From: Ruminococcaceae bacterium BL-6
Lineage (GTDB): Bacteria; Bacillota; Clostridia; Oscillospirales; Acutalibacteraceae
NCBI GenBank assembly: GCA_902810075.1
Contig: LR778135.1
Location: 1,426,001 to 1,490,000, forward strand
Direction: 5' to 3'
Length of the DNA stretch: 64,000 nt
The position numbers and the translations under genes are program-made. Shown here one piece after another: positions 35,297 through 44,214 of the stretch (positions are counted from its first letter, which is position 1; every line of letters starts with the position of its first letter). The notes beneath the pieces were generated by a model. That model ran no database searches. It saw only the letters and a list, made by a program, of their open reading frames with translations, and was not told the origin of the DNA.

Positions 35297-36122
35297 GAGC
35301 CTGTATTCACAAACGTTTAAGCAGTGTATGAAAGTGAGAGATTTTAACGATAGTTTCAGCAGAATCGGTAGTAATTTCATAATCCTTGCTGAGACGACGG
35401 GAGTTATTCAGCCAACTAAAGGTACGCTCAACCACCCAACGCCAGGGAAGCTTTTCCCACTGGTGCGGTTTGATTTTTTCCGAAATGTCCACGCCAAGGC
35501 CAAGGGCCTTATCCACATCAAGAACAAAAGTACCGCGATATCCCGCGTCAGCGCAGAATCTTTGGATGGATGAGTAGCGCTTAAAAGCAAGTTTTGCCGG
35601 TTCAATGCCCGACTTCGTGTCATGAATATTCGCCGCATGGACGACGACTGCAAGCAGATTTCCCATCACGTCTACGACGATGTGCCGCTTGCGTCCTTTC
35701 GTTTTTTCCCTCCGTCAATACCGCGTTTCTCGCTTGCGGCTACAGTCTTGACACTTTGAGAGTCGATAATTCCATAGCTCGGTTCTGCTTTTCGGCCCGC
35801 ATCTTCACGCGTCTTTACCACCATATGTTGCAATATTCTATTCCAAAGGCCGCTGATCCGAGCGCGCCGATAGAAACTGTGTACTGTTGAATAGGGTGGA
35901 AAGTCATGCGGTAAATGACGCCATTGACAGCCTGTTTTGACAAAATACAAAACGGCATCCGTCAACTCGCGTTTTGACCACTTATATTCTCTTAACCCAG
36001 AATATAGTGGTTCTATCTCTGCCCATTGCTTGTCGGTCAGGTCGCTTGGGTATCCCTGCCTTCGCTTTTCATCTTTTTTCATATGCTCATTTTATCATAT
36101 CTTCGCTTGTGAATACAACTTC
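35297..36122 (-). mobile_element. IS5-family insertion sequence, copy 2 (826 bp)
   Basis: Same length and ends as copy 1, in the same orientation, offset by 8,152 bp. It is flanked on both sides by TAA (35294-35296 and 36123-36125), which fits a TNA target duplication. The two copies differ at 35313 and 36029 by eye. The right end interrupts an acetyltransferase gene. Confidence 0.93.
35307..36082 (-). CDS. IS5-family transposase in two overlapping frames (copy 2)
   Basis: Upstream frame 35672-36082 and downstream frame 35307-35669, with the same three catalytic acids as copy 1. They are joined by the same A-run frameshift. The encoded proteins are identical to copy 1 as far as can be seen. 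An active enzyme is plausible because both frames are open. Confidence 0.9.
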
Positions 36123-36801
36123 TAAAAATTATACTTACCGCGCTGATTGTGCCTGTCCGCTTCGGTACACGGCGGGCATCGGCATCGACGAAAAAATACG
36201 ATTCTGTGAAGAGCTCTTTATCACCAATAAGCTCCCTGCTGTTTTTAAAGTCACCCCTGTTTTGCAGGAAGGACTTGTTGATATTTTGTTATCCCAAAAT
36301 TATCAGAACATTAAAACAGTAAAGGTCATGCGCTGCAAATTGGAAAATGTAGAAATTGATGACTGTGCGGAAATCAGATGTATGGATGCACCCGACAATG
36401 GATGGCTTGCGGCATCTGCTGAACTCTCGGGTATCGTGCTGCCCGAGCTGATAGAAGTCCATTGCCAGAATCTGAAAAATATTGCAGTTAAAAGCGTTTT
36501 TGTCGAAGCAAGCATAGATGGCAAAGTAGTTGGCTGCGGGTATGGAACAGTCGAACGTGGGTACGTCGGAGTCTATGATCTGCATGTGGAGGATGCGTAT
36601 AGATGCAGAGGAGTAGGGACGGCCATCTGCCGCGCCATTTTTCGTTATGGTATCCGGCAGAATGCAAAATACGCTTATCTGATCGTACATAGCAAAAATC
36701 AAAATGCCATTTCACTATATTCCCATATGGGATTTACCACATTTTACGAGTACAGCTTTTATTGCAAGCCCCATCCTTTGTATAAAGTTGTGGATGCATA
36801 A
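36123..36801 (+). pseudogene. GNAT acetyltransferase, 3' fragment
   Basis: Native codons begin at 36124 (KNYTYRADCACPLRYT) right after the IS and its TAA duplication. The acetyl-CoA motif is seen in VYDLHVEDAYRCRGVGTAICRAI, followed by YAYLIVHSKNQNAISLYSHMGF. Joined with the 5' fragment at 27971-28068 it would give a normal GNAT protein of about 257 residues. In its present place the gene has no proper start; the open frame extends into the IS. Confidence 0.88.
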
Positions 36802-36972
36802 GTGCCTTGGAAGCTTTATCAGACAGCCGTTCGCCAGCCAGTGTTGAAGCCTTTTATTCTTATAAATGCAATAAAACAGCAGACATGTGGCTTCTATGTG
36901 GCACTTTTACTCATGGTATGTACGCTTTTTATATTTGCTGTATCGACTGCTGTAATATCTTTCTTGGCGTAA
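36802..36972 (+). CDS. Possible small membrane protein abutting the acetyltransferase fragment
   Basis: A 56-codon frame beginning at GTG 36802, directly after the acetyltransferase stop. It reads PWKLYQTAVRQPVLKPF and then one strongly hydrophobic helix (YVALLLMVCTLFIFAVSTAVISFLA). There is no clear ribosome-binding site, so expression would rely on translational coupling. It could also be the remnant of a larger membrane protein. Low confidence. Confidence 0.3.
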   Translation: MPWKLYQTAVRQPVLKPFILINAIKQQTCGFYVALLLMVCTLFIFAVSTAVISFLA

Positions 36973-37051
36973 AAAGTATGATTCAATACAAAGACGATTG
37001 AAACATCCAGAAGATTACAAATTTTTCTTGCTATGCGTGAAGGAGGGTCCT

Positions 37052-37675
37052 ATGGCTATGGAAGAAAAAATTAAAACCGCTATCCTGAATTTACAAAAGA
37101 ACAATATGGGAGGGTATTTTGTTGAAAGTCCGGAGGAATTGCTTGCGCTGATTTCCACCCTGATCAGAAAAGGGGAGAAAATCGGCTGCGGAGATTCCGT
37201 CACATTAGAGGAAACCGGGGTTTTTCATTATCTTCGGAACGGACCGTTTCTCTTTTATGATAAGCACCGGGCCGGATTGACATCGGATGAAAAACGCACG
37301 CTCTATTTAAAAAATTTTGATGCCGATACGTTTATAACCGGCACGAACGCCGTTACTGCTGACGGGAAACTGTTCAACATCGACGGGAATGGAAGCCGCG
37401 CTACGCCCATGCTTTACGGGCCAAAGCAGGTGATTGTAGTGGTCGGAACCAACAAGCTAGTGGATACGGTGGAAGATGCGGTCAGCCGCGCAAGACAAAT
37501 CGCGGCACCATTGGATGCGAAGAGGCTAAAGAAGGACACACCGTGCGTGAAATTAGGAAGGTGTATCGATTGCAGGCATGAACACCGGATTTGTAACGAT
37601 TTTGTTTTGATCACCGGTCAGTTGGTCAAGGACAGGATCAAAGTGATTTTTATCAATGGAGATTATGGCTTTTAA
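37052..37675 (+). CDS. LUD-domain (LutC-like) protein
   Basis: A 207-residue soluble protein with LUD-domain features: IGCGDSVTLEETGVFHYLR near residue 50, DTFITGTNAVTADGKLFNIDGNG (about 95-117), and VVVGTNKLVDTVEDAVSRAR (about 130-150). The C-terminal GRCIDCRHEHRICNDF adds cysteines, as in many stand-alone clostridial LUD proteins. LutC works in lactate oxidation with LutA/LutB, but those are not next to it here, so the pathway is uncertain. ATG 37052 follows AAGGAGGG. Confidence 0.88.
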   Translation: MAMEEKIKTAILNLQKNNMGGYFVESPEELLALISTLIRKGEKIGCGDSVTLEETGVFHYLRNGPFLFYDKHRAGLTSDEKRTLYLKNFDADTFITGTNAVTADGKLFNIDGNGSRATPMLYGPKQVIVVVGTNKLVDTVEDAVSRARQIAAPLDAKRLKKDTPCVKLGRCIDCRHEHRICNDFVLITGQLVKDRIKVIFINGDYGF

Positions 37676-37683
37676 ATGCTCAC

Positions 37684-37730
37684 CCCCCGGCAGCCGACCA
37701 GAAAGGGCCAAACTGCCGGGGGTTGTTGTT
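37684..37730 (+). terminator. Terminator after the LUD gene
   Basis: CCCCCGGCAG (37684-37693) pairs with CTGCCGGGGG (37713-37722), followed by TTGTTGTT. Confidence 0.75.
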
Positions 37731-37822
37731 GGGCAAAACTTGCCGGATCGCGCTATTGAGATTTCACGGTTTCAGACTGCCGCCGCAAAGCATGGGCCAC
37801 CGGCACTGCGCCTTCAAATGGG

Positions 37823-38878
37823 TTACTTTGCCTTCCTTATTTTCTTTTCATCTTTATTTTTCTTCTGAATAAAATTTTTTCTTCCGCCGGATTCCCTTTC
37901 TTGTTTCCTTTTGTCCCGGAGCTTGGCTCCGGGATTTTTTGTTTTTCTATCGAGAGAGGGGTTCCGTTTTTTCAGATTCCCGGACTCCTTTTCCTGCTTT
38001 TCCACCGACCGGCTTTCGGTTTTCGCGGCCTGGGATTCGGGTATGGAAGGCATTTGGCCGGTCTTTCCGGTCCCTTTTTCGGAAGACGGGCGGCTGGAAC
38101 TGCCGCCTTGGGATGAAGAGGATTCTTTTAAGGGTTTCTCCTCTGTTTTTTCAGCTTCGCCGTTCTCCCGGATTTTCTTCAGAATCTCCGGAACTGGTTT
38201 GTTCAGCCACTTTTGCAGGTCGGTGTCATCCGGGGATTGTGCATTGTCACGCAGCTTTTCCGCCAGGTCCAGCTTGCCGGGGGTCACGCCCAGCTTGTGG
38301 GCTTCCTTCACTTGATCCAGCCCTACCGGAAAAGCCTCCACCGCTGCGCCTTTTCCTTCCGCGGTATTTTTCGTGCTCTGCTTCAGCCCTTCCGCCATCT
38401 TTTCTGCCTTTTTGGGATCCTTGGCCGAAGTGGAGATGACGATATCGCTTTTTTGGTTTCCTTTCGAAAGCCCCTCTTTTTCGATTTTCTCCACCGTCCG
38501 GGCGACCGCATCCTCGATTTTTTCGTTGTTCAGGCCGTCCGCCTGAAGTTCGTCGGCGATCTTCTTTCCGCTGTCGTTGACGCCGGTGATCTGGAGCACC
38601 CGGTCAAAGCGGTTCAGGCAATACTCGACGGAAGGGTCGGCGTCAAGGCTCACATAGGAATACGGGGTACAGTAGGCATACACACCCGCACCGGCTGCAC
38701 CGCAGACAAAGACCGCTGCGGCGGCAGCCGAGACAAATCGGAACCTCTTTTTTACGGCTTCTTTTCTCTCGGTGATCTGTCCAAGCGAATAATTCCGGTT
38801 TTTGACTTTGACGATGCGCCCGTCGTCGGACAGAACCGCGGCAAAGCCGCCCCGAATTGCCACAACCACCGCTTTCAT
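37823..38878 (-). CDS. rsgI: RsgI-type anti-sigma factor
   Basis: A 351-residue single-pass membrane protein. The N-terminal cytoplasmic RsgI domain (about residues 1-48, MKAVVVAIRGGFAAVLSDDG...) binds SigI. A membrane helix follows (about 51-70) and then an extracellular domain with YVSLDADPSVEYCLNRFDRVL. The last 150 residues are Ser/Lys/Arg/Glu-rich and disordered, with no carbohydrate-binding module of the kind found in cellulolytic clostridia. The start is ATG 38878, overlapping the sigI stop by 4 nt; an upstream GTG at 38905 lies in sigI. Confidence 0.88.
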   Translation of the reverse strand: MKAVVVAIRGGFAAVLSDDGRIVKVKNRNYSLGQITERKEAVKKRFRFVSAAAAAVFVCGAAGAGVYAYCTPYSYVSLDADPSVEYCLNRFDRVLQITGVNDSGKKIADELQADGLNNEKIEDAVARTVEKIEKEGLSKGNQKSDIVISTSAKDPKKAEKMAEGLKQSTKNTAEGKGAAVEAFPVGLDQVKEAHKLGVTPGKLDLAEKLRDNAQSPDDTDLQKWLNKPVPEILKKIRENGEAEKTEEKPLKESSSSQGGSSSRPSSEKGTGKTGQMPSIPESQAAKTESRSVEKQEKESGNLKKRNPSLDRKTKNPGAKLRDKRKQERESGGRKNFIQKKNKDEKKIRKAK

Positions 38879-39594
38879 CTGTCCAGCTCCTTCCTGATGA
38901 ACCACATGTATTCCGCCAGACCGGGATACTCTCCCGAGAGAATCTCCGCCGCCGCTATGATATATTTTCGATGGCGGTCCAGAATTTTTCGAGGTATCCG
39001 TGCGGTTTTTTCGATGTCTTTGATGGGAAGCTGCCCGGAGGCGCGCAGACCGGAAAGCAGCGCAGAATTTTTGAGCAGACAGGCGACGGCTTTTGCACAG
39101 GCCGTTTTTGTTTTCTGAGCCTTCGGGGAGCAGGCGGCCAGATCAAAAAAAGAAAAGCCGTACCGCGAGAATGCCATATCCGCCGCTTCTATTTCCAGGC
39201 GCAGGTCTTCCGGCTCATCCACAGAAAGCTTCTTTGAGACGCTTGCCTGCAGGGCCGGCTGAGGGGATCGGCTCAAAGGGCCGGATTCAAAAATTTCCGG
39301 CGCCGCCTGAATTTCAGCCCGATAGCGCATCTGATTCTTGAAATAATCGGCAAGCCTGCGGCGGATCACCAGTTCCGCAAAGAAGGGAAATCTCCCGCGC
39401 TCCGGACGGAAATCATGAATCGCCTGGAAAAAGGCGGCCAGAGCCACGGACCATTCGTCGTCGCTTTTGGAGACGGGATGCCGGGAAGCGGACGAGGCAC
39501 ATTTCAAAATAAAGGAAGCGCTTTGTTCGATCAGGGTTTCCAGTTTGCCGTCGTCCGTTTTTGCCTCCAGCACGATCTTCTCAAAGTCCGCCAA
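38875..39594 (-). CDS. sigI: RNA polymerase sigma factor SigI
   Basis: A sigma-70-family factor of the SigI group, 239 residues from the chosen start. SDDEWSVALAAFFQAIHDFRPERGRFPFFAELVIRRRLADYFK is the SigI core and the C-terminal KDIEKTARIPRKILDRHRKYIIAAAEIL is its helix-turn-helix. TTG at 39594 is preferred because AGGAGG (39604-39609) lies 9 nt before it; an in-frame ATG at 39645 has no ribosome-binding site. It is coupled to rsgI, which should hold SigI at the membrane. Confidence 0.88.
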   Translation of the reverse strand: MADFEKIVLEAKTDDGKLETLIEQSASFILKCASSASRHPVSKSDDEWSVALAAFFQAIHDFRPERGRFPFFAELVIRRRLADYFKNQMRYRAEIQAAPEIFESGPLSRSPQPALQASVSKKLSVDEPEDLRLEIEAADMAFSRYGFSFFDLAACSPKAQKTKTACAKAVACLLKNSALLSGLRASGQLPIKDIEKTARIPRKILDRHRKYIIAAAEILSGEYPGLAEYMWFIRKELDR

Positions 39595-39888
39595 TTCGGC
39601 CCGCCTCCTTTTTTGTCCCTCAAGGCCAGTCACAAAAAAATTCATGGAAAATGATAAGATCTTGTTCTGTTACCCCAAAAATAGATAGGAATTTTTCGAA
39701 AGTATAAAATATCTATCATAAATAACAATGATTAGATCCTGCAACGCAGGAAAAACAACGGACAATGTCCCGCAGACATTCGGCGGCGGAAGGGGGCAGA
39801 ATGCAGGAGAGCGGTCGAAGCTCCGGCGGAGCCATGGAAAGCCGCCGATCCGCCTTCGTGAGTGGGGATTAAAAAAGGAGACTGGAGC

Positions 39889-40038
39889 ATGGAAATAACG
39901 GAACAGCTGAAAATTCTGAACCAAAACCTGAATGCGCTGCTTCTCAATCAGGCGATCCTTTATTGCAAACTCGAAGAGATTCAGGGGAAAATACGGCAGA
40001 AAGGGGGGATGGAAGAAAAAACAGGGACGTATGATTGA
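39889..40038 (+). CDS. Small coiled-coil protein, 49 residues
   Basis: Starts with ATG 39889 after AAAAAAGGAG, spaced 8 nt. It reads MEITEQLKILNQNLNALLLN... with heptad-like hydrophobic positions, then a charged tail. It lies alone between sigI (divergent) and the encapsulin gene. The good start site supports translation; no family is recognised. Confidence 0.45.
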   Translation: MEITEQLKILNQNLNALLLNQAILYCKLEEIQGKIRQKGGMEEKTGTYD

Positions 40039-40093
40039 ATGGGGGGAGCCGAAAATGAGGGCGCGCGCGGCTTCCGGCGCGCGTACCGGTCGG

Positions 40094-40130
40094 ACCGAAA
40101 AAGGCAGCCGCTTCAAGCGGCTGCCCTTTT
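40094..40130. terminator. Terminator between the small plus-strand gene and encapsulin
   Basis: GGCAGCCGCTT and AGCGGCTGCC form a near-perfect stem with a tiny loop (40103-40125), flanked by A- and T-rich tails so it can act on both strands. It lies downstream of the encapsulin gene (minus strand). Confidence 0.85.
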
Positions 40131-40210
40131 CGGTGAGATACGGGTGAGAAACCTTCTGCTGCGCGATGGCTTTCCGGTCGTTTTTCATCTCATCCGCCGC
40201 GCGGTTTTGA

Positions 40211-41026
40211 TCATGCAAAAACAACGACAGCCTGTTTCCGTTTGATTCGAAGCAAAACGGTTTCGAGTACACGGAAGCTGTGGTTCAGGTCCTTCTGCTC
40301 CAGATAGGCGGCCGCCATATCCTGCCCAATCACAAGGTCCATGTTCTTTTTGTCGGAGCCAACGAGCACCGCTTTGCCTTTTCCCAGGGCCGGGGACTGA
40401 TACAGATGACCATTCACCAGTTTGGCGACCCGGTCGATCTCCAGAAGTCCGGTCCCCGGCTGCAGCCTCTGCATCTGCATGTAGAGGTCGGGGCTTACCG
40501 CAAGGGCATAAGTCCCGTAGATATTGTTTTCCGCAAGGCAGGCAATGCCGGCGGCGATGTCCGCAAAGGCATCCTCGCCGGCGCTCCAGTCCTTTTTCGT
40601 TATTTTCGACGTGCCGTCGGCTGTCAGCAAGCCGTCATACCCGAGCCCCTTGTTTCCAAAGAAGATCAGCCGGTCTTCCTTCAGGGCACACGTCTCGGCC
40701 GCCCTTTCCGCCGCGGAAAGCTCCGTGGGGAACCCGGATTTTTCCGCGCTCTCCAGATCTTTTGCAAGCAGGATAAAATCTTCATAAACGGTCGGGATCT
40801 CTACGAATTTTCTTCCCTGGGTCGTGATCAGGCCATCCTTCTCCACTTCCTTCACCGCATCCGCGTCGTCGACCGCGACCGTTTCGGTTCCGATTCCCAG
40901 CGGGCCGAAAACATGCAGAAAGCGCCGTCCGGTCAAAACGTTCCGCGCCGCCTTCACAACGGCGGAATCGATCTGCTTCCAAAGCTCTTCGGACAAAGGG
41001 GAAGATTCCCTGGATAAATAACTCAT
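40211..41026 (-). CDS. Family 1 encapsulin shell protein
   Basis: A 271-residue HK97-fold shell protein (linocin M18 type): N-terminal LSEELWKQIDSAVVKAARNVLTGRRFLHVFGPLG, the ETCALKEDRLIFFGN segment and C-terminal LNHSFRVLETVLLRIKRKQAVV. It self-assembles into an icosahedral compartment. The cargo gene lies directly upstream on the same strand (29-nt gap). ATG 41026 is chosen because AGGAGG lies 8 nt before it; a GTG at 41032 is too close. A nanocompartment for iron storage is the expected function. Confidence 0.95.
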   Translation of the reverse strand: MSYLSRESSPLSEELWKQIDSAVVKAARNVLTGRRFLHVFGPLGIGTETVAVDDADAVKEVEKDGLITTQGRKFVEIPTVYEDFILLAKDLESAEKSGFPTELSAAERAAETCALKEDRLIFFGNKGLGYDGLLTADGTSKITKKDWSAGEDAFADIAAGIACLAENNIYGTYALAVSPDLYMQMQRLQPGTGLLEIDRVAKLVNGHLYQSPALGKGKAVLVGSDKKNMDLVIGQDMAAAYLEQKDLNHSFRVLETVLLRIKRKQAVVVFA

Positions 41027-41055
41027 ATTCACAGCCTCCTTTTTCGCTTCGATCC

Positions 41056-41430
41056 TTATTCTTTTCCGATCAAACTGCCTATTGTCGAGGGCTCGGAAGC
41101 GCTGCCTGCCGGATTTTCCGCCGACTCGGCGATTCCAAGCTCATCCAGCATTTCGCGGACTTCCGCTTCCCCGGATGCGAACAGCTCTGCTTCTTTTGGA
41201 TCAAGCGTCCTGAGCAGCGTCATCAATTCGCCGATATGGGCCTTTTCCTCGTCGCGGATATCCGCGAGCACCTTTTTTGCAGCCTCGTCATCCGTCGCCT
41301 GAACGTGGGCGTCATACAGGTAAATCGCTTCCAGTTCGCCCGCAATATCCAGACGGACGGCCTGAATCAGTTCTTCTTTGGTCAGTTTGCGTTCGACATT
41401 TCCCTGAAAAGGATTTGCAAAAGCCGGCAT
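41056..41430 (-). CDS. Encapsulated ferritin-like protein (EncFtn) with cargo-loading peptide
   Basis: A 124-residue two-helix ferroxidase-type protein. GELEAIYLYDAH and RDEEKAHIGEL carry the iron ligands; Glu32, Glu62 and His65 coincide in position with those reported for EncFtn. The last residues STIGSLIGKE are a typical encapsulation peptide that binds the shell interior. ATG 41430 is preferred over 41439 because GGAGG is 9 nt upstream. It is the first gene of the encapsulin operon. Confidence 0.94.
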   Translation of the reverse strand: MPAFANPFQGNVERKLTKEELIQAVRLDIAGELEAIYLYDAHVQATDDEAAKKVLADIRDEEKAHIGELMTLLRTLDPKEAELFASGEAEVREMLDELGIAESAENPAGSASEPSTIGSLIGKE

Positions 41431-41541
41431 GTTTGTCATCCTCCAATCAAAAATAATAAAGTTTGCGTTCGAAAGAAGAAAAATCGGGAAACCGGGTTTC
41501 ATGGCCCTGGTTCGAGAAGAAAATTTCCTCTGTTTGCCTTT

Positions 41542-41570
41542 ATTATAAGACAGATATTGACAAAAAACAA
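41542..41570 (-). promoter_or_regulatory. Promoter of the EncFtn-encapsulin operon
   Basis: On the minus strand: TTGTTT (41570-41565), 17-bp spacer, TATAAT (41547-41542). It is 110 nt upstream of the cargo gene. Confidence 0.75.
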
Positions 41571-41642
41571 CAGGATTCATGATTTTTTCTATCTTGTTAT
41601 TCCCGGATGGAAATTCTCCCTTTTCGCAGGGAGCAGCTTTGC

Positions 41643-41777
41643 CTAACGGCTGTTCAGCTTATCGTTCATCCGGTCGATGCGCCTTTTGAGGGGCAGATAC
41701 TGGGACAGCCATATCGCCGCGTAGATCGCAAGAAAAATGAGGAAGTAGCTGAGAATTCCCCATAGGGTGTGATTCAT
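41643..41777 (-). CDS. Small single-helix membrane protein, 44 residues
   Basis: Frame MNHTLWGILSYFLIFLAIYAAIWLSQYLP, then a basic tail LKRRIDRMNDKLNSR. One membrane helix with positive-inside tail is a common layout of small clostridial membrane proteins. There is no strong ribosome-binding site and no recognised family. It lies between the chemoreceptor and the encapsulin operon on the same strand. Confidence 0.4.
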   Translation of the reverse strand: MNHTLWGILSYFLIFLAIYAAIWLSQYLPLKRRIDRMNDKLNSR

Positions 41778-41872
41778 CCGGCGGGTATAATAGGCGATCG
41801 GGAAAGAGGGCTTCCCCTCGAAAGGGCAAGTCCTTCTCAGGAGAGTTCGGGATCCATCCCGCTTCTGAAGTT

Positions 41873-43834
41873 TTATTTCAATTGGAATTTTTCGACCAGA
41901 TTTTTCAGCATTTCCGCCTGGCCGGACAATTCTTCGCTTGCGGCCGCGCTTTCTTCGGCGGTGGCGGAGTTTGTCTGGACGACCGCTGAAATCTGATCGA
42001 CGCCCTGGTTGATCTGCGTGATGGACCGGGCCTGTTCGTTGGCGGACTGGGCGATGCCGTCGACGATTCCGACCACTTCACGGACGACCGAAACGGAGGA
42101 TTGCAGGGAAGCGGCCGTATCATCCGCGATCTTCGAGCCGTTTTGCACCGCGTCGGCCGTTTCCCCGATCAAAGCCGTGGTATTTTTCGCCGCTTCGGCG
42201 GACTTATTTGCCAGATTGCGCACTTCGTCGGCGACGACGGCGAACCCTTTGCCCGCGGACCCGGCGCGCGCCGCCTCGACCGCCGCGTTCAGGGAGAGAA
42301 TATTGGTCTGGAAGGCGATATCCTCGATCGTCTTTATGATTTTTCCGATCTCATCGGATTTCGCCGTAATCAGATTCATGGCTTCGATCATGCGCTGCAT
42401 CTGCTCGTTGCTTTTTCTGACGTCCTCTCCGGCGGTATCGGCTTTTTGGCTGGCCTTCATGGCGCTGTCCGCCGTGCTGCGGATCTTATCCGAAATTTCG
42501 TTGATGGTGGCGGACAGCTCTTCGATCGAGCTGGCCTGCTCGGCGGCGCCCTGGGCGAGCGACTGGGCGCCGGAAGAGACCTGTTCCGAACCGGAGGAAA
42601 CCTGCTCCGACGACTGGTTGATCTGCTTCAGATCGCTGTTCAGCGAGGAAATGATTTGATCCAGGCCCGTTTTGATTGGCACGAAATCGGCGTGGTACCA
42701 ATCGGATGTCGCGGCGGTCATGTCACCGCCGGCCATCCTCGCGAGGATTTCGGATATTTCGCCGATGACGTTTTTCAGGTTTTGAATCAGGGTCCGGGTG
42801 GCTTCGGCGAGGATTCTTGTTTCGTCCTTCGTCCTGACTTCTGGGACCGCCGAAGTCAGATCCCCTTTGGAAAGCAGAACGATTCTGTCGATGCACTTGT
42901 TGATGGGGCGGGTGATGGAACCGGACAGCCGCACCGCCACAAAAACGGCGGTCAAGGCGGCGAAAAGCGTTGCGATGGCGATGAAGAGGATGCTCAGATA
43001 GGTGCTTTGAAGGAATTCGTTTTTAGAGACGGCGATGCCGACGCACCAGCCGTTCGAATCCTGAATGGGCGCATATGTTAAAAATTTGCTCTCGCCGTTA
43101 TAGGAGTATTCGTCGAATCCGGTTTGTCCCCTGGACATTTTTGTGGTGATGGAAGCAAGCTTTGCCAGGCCGGCGTTCTTTTTCGCCATCTCGTTCACGT
43201 TTTCGCGTTTGAGGACCTTGCCCGCATCGGTATGGGCGATGGTATATCCGTTTTTATCCACGATGTAAGCGTTTCCGGTCGTGCCGACCTTGATTTCTTT
43301 CACCGTATCGTTCAGGTAGTTCGAGCTGACGGAAAAATAGATGACGGCGCTCACCTTTCCGGCGCTCATAACCGGGGCCGAGACGATGATGTTCGCCGAT
43401 TTTTGATTGGAATTGACGATCGGTTCGGTGATATAAAAGGTCCCCTTTTTGGCCTCCTGAAAATAGGCCTGATCCGCGACGTTTTTTTCGCCCGACAAGT
43501 CGTTTCCCTGCAGGTCCACATAGCCTGCGCCGTTATAATCGTTGCTTACCTGCTCGTCCTGCAACACGGCGACGCGCTGGCTGTCGGAGACATCGGGGGA
43601 AGTGAACTGCGGAAGGCGGCTGATCTGTGAGACGACGCTTTTGAGGGCGTTCAGCTTTTGAGTGACGACATCCGCAGAAACCGTTGCAGTTTCCGTCATG
43701 GATTTGTTCAGGGTCGTTATGGTGCTGTTGTAGATGTTCAGAATCGAAATGATCCCGACGGCTGCCAGCGAAAGACAGACTAAAAGGAGGATGCTGAAAA
43801 TCATCTTTGCCTTGACGGATCTTCTGGATTTCAT
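41873..43834 (-). CDS. Methyl-accepting chemotaxis protein with double-Cache sensor
   Basis: A 653-residue transmembrane chemoreceptor. Helix 1 is at about residues 10-32, the extracellular dCache-type sensor at about 35-275 ([25 protein letters not shown]..., [17 protein letters not shown]), helix 2 at about 280-302, then HAMP, and a signalling domain with the hairpin tip [23 protein letters not shown]. It would control a CheA kinase elsewhere. ATG 43834 follows AAAGGAGTG. The ligand is unknown. Confidence 0.95.
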   Translation of the reverse strand: MKSRRSVKAKMIFSILLLVCLSLAAVGIISILNIYNSTITTLNKSMTETATVSADVVTQKLNALKSVVSQISRLPQFTSPDVSDSQRVAVLQDEQVSNDYNGAGYVDLQGNDLSGEKNVADQAYFQEAKKGTFYITEPIVNSNQKSANIIVSAPVMSAGKVSAVIYFSVSSNYLNDTVKEIKVGTTGNAYIVDKNGYTIAHTDAGKVLKRENVNEMAKKNAGLAKLASITTKMSRGQTGFDEYSYNGESKFLTYAPIQDSNGWCVGIAVSKNEFLQSTYLSILFIAIATLFAALTAVFVAVRLSGSITRPINKCIDRIVLLSKGDLTSAVPEVRTKDETRILAEATRTLIQNLKNVIGEISEILARMAGGDMTAATSDWYHADFVPIKTGLDQIISSLNSDLKQINQSSEQVSSGSEQVSSGAQSLAQGAAEQASSIEELSATINEISDKIRSTADSAMKASQKADTAGEDVRKSNEQMQRMIEAMNLITAKSDEIGKIIKTIEDIAFQTNILSLNAAVEAARAGSAGKGFAVVADEVRNLANKSAEAAKNTTALIGETADAVQNGSKIADDTAASLQSSVSVVREVVGIVDGIAQSANEQARSITQINQGVDQISAVVQTNSATAEESAAASEELSGQAEMLKNLVEKFQLK

Positions 43835-43936
43835 AAGGACACTCCTTTGACGGCTTTTCTACTTTGTTTGATACCAAATCATATATCGACGCGGCCCGAT
43901 AAAAAATCACGCCATCCGGTATCCTATCGTTTTGCT

Positions 43937-43974
43937 TTTACAGATTTTACAGAGATTTTACAGCGGCTTTACAG
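43937..43974 (+). promoter_or_regulatory. Four TTTACAG repeats resembling a PhoP box
   Basis: TTTACAG occurs at 43937, 43946, 43957 and 43968, i.e. with spacings of 9, 11 and 11 bp. PhoP of Bacillus binds TT(A/T/C)ACA repeats spaced about 11 bp, so this may be a phosphate-regulator site. It lies about 100 bp upstream of the chemoreceptor gene, on the opposite strand. Confidence 0.45.
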
Positions 43975-44051
43975 AGCGTTTTCGGGATGAAAATGAAACT
44001 TCCCAGGAGCGCGCCGGATTTCGCTTGTCACCATCGCAAAGTAAAAAAACG

Positions 44052-44096
44052 AAAAGGGATTGAGCACGGTCATCGCCATGCCCAATCCCTTTTTTG
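44052..44096. terminator. Bidirectional terminator hairpin between the radical SAM gene and the chemoreceptor
   Basis: AAAAGGGATTG (44052-44062) pairs with CAATCCCTTTT (44083-44093), flanked by A and T tracts on both sides. The surrounding 380 nt (43835-44214) hold no gene. Confidence 0.8.
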
Positions 44097-44214
44097 GGAA
44101 TTGCTGACTGATGTCAGCTTTTCACGTTCCGCACCGGTACCCGCCCGATTTTGCTCCTTTCGATCAGGAAAGAAGAAAGGGGAGAGGCGGCTGGAAAAAA
44201 CGCGGTCGCTTTTT

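Noticed and set aside
25570..37051. ICE attachment site or integrase
   Set aside because: No serine or tyrosine recombinase and no att repeat could be found in the window, so the right end of the ICE is not placed.
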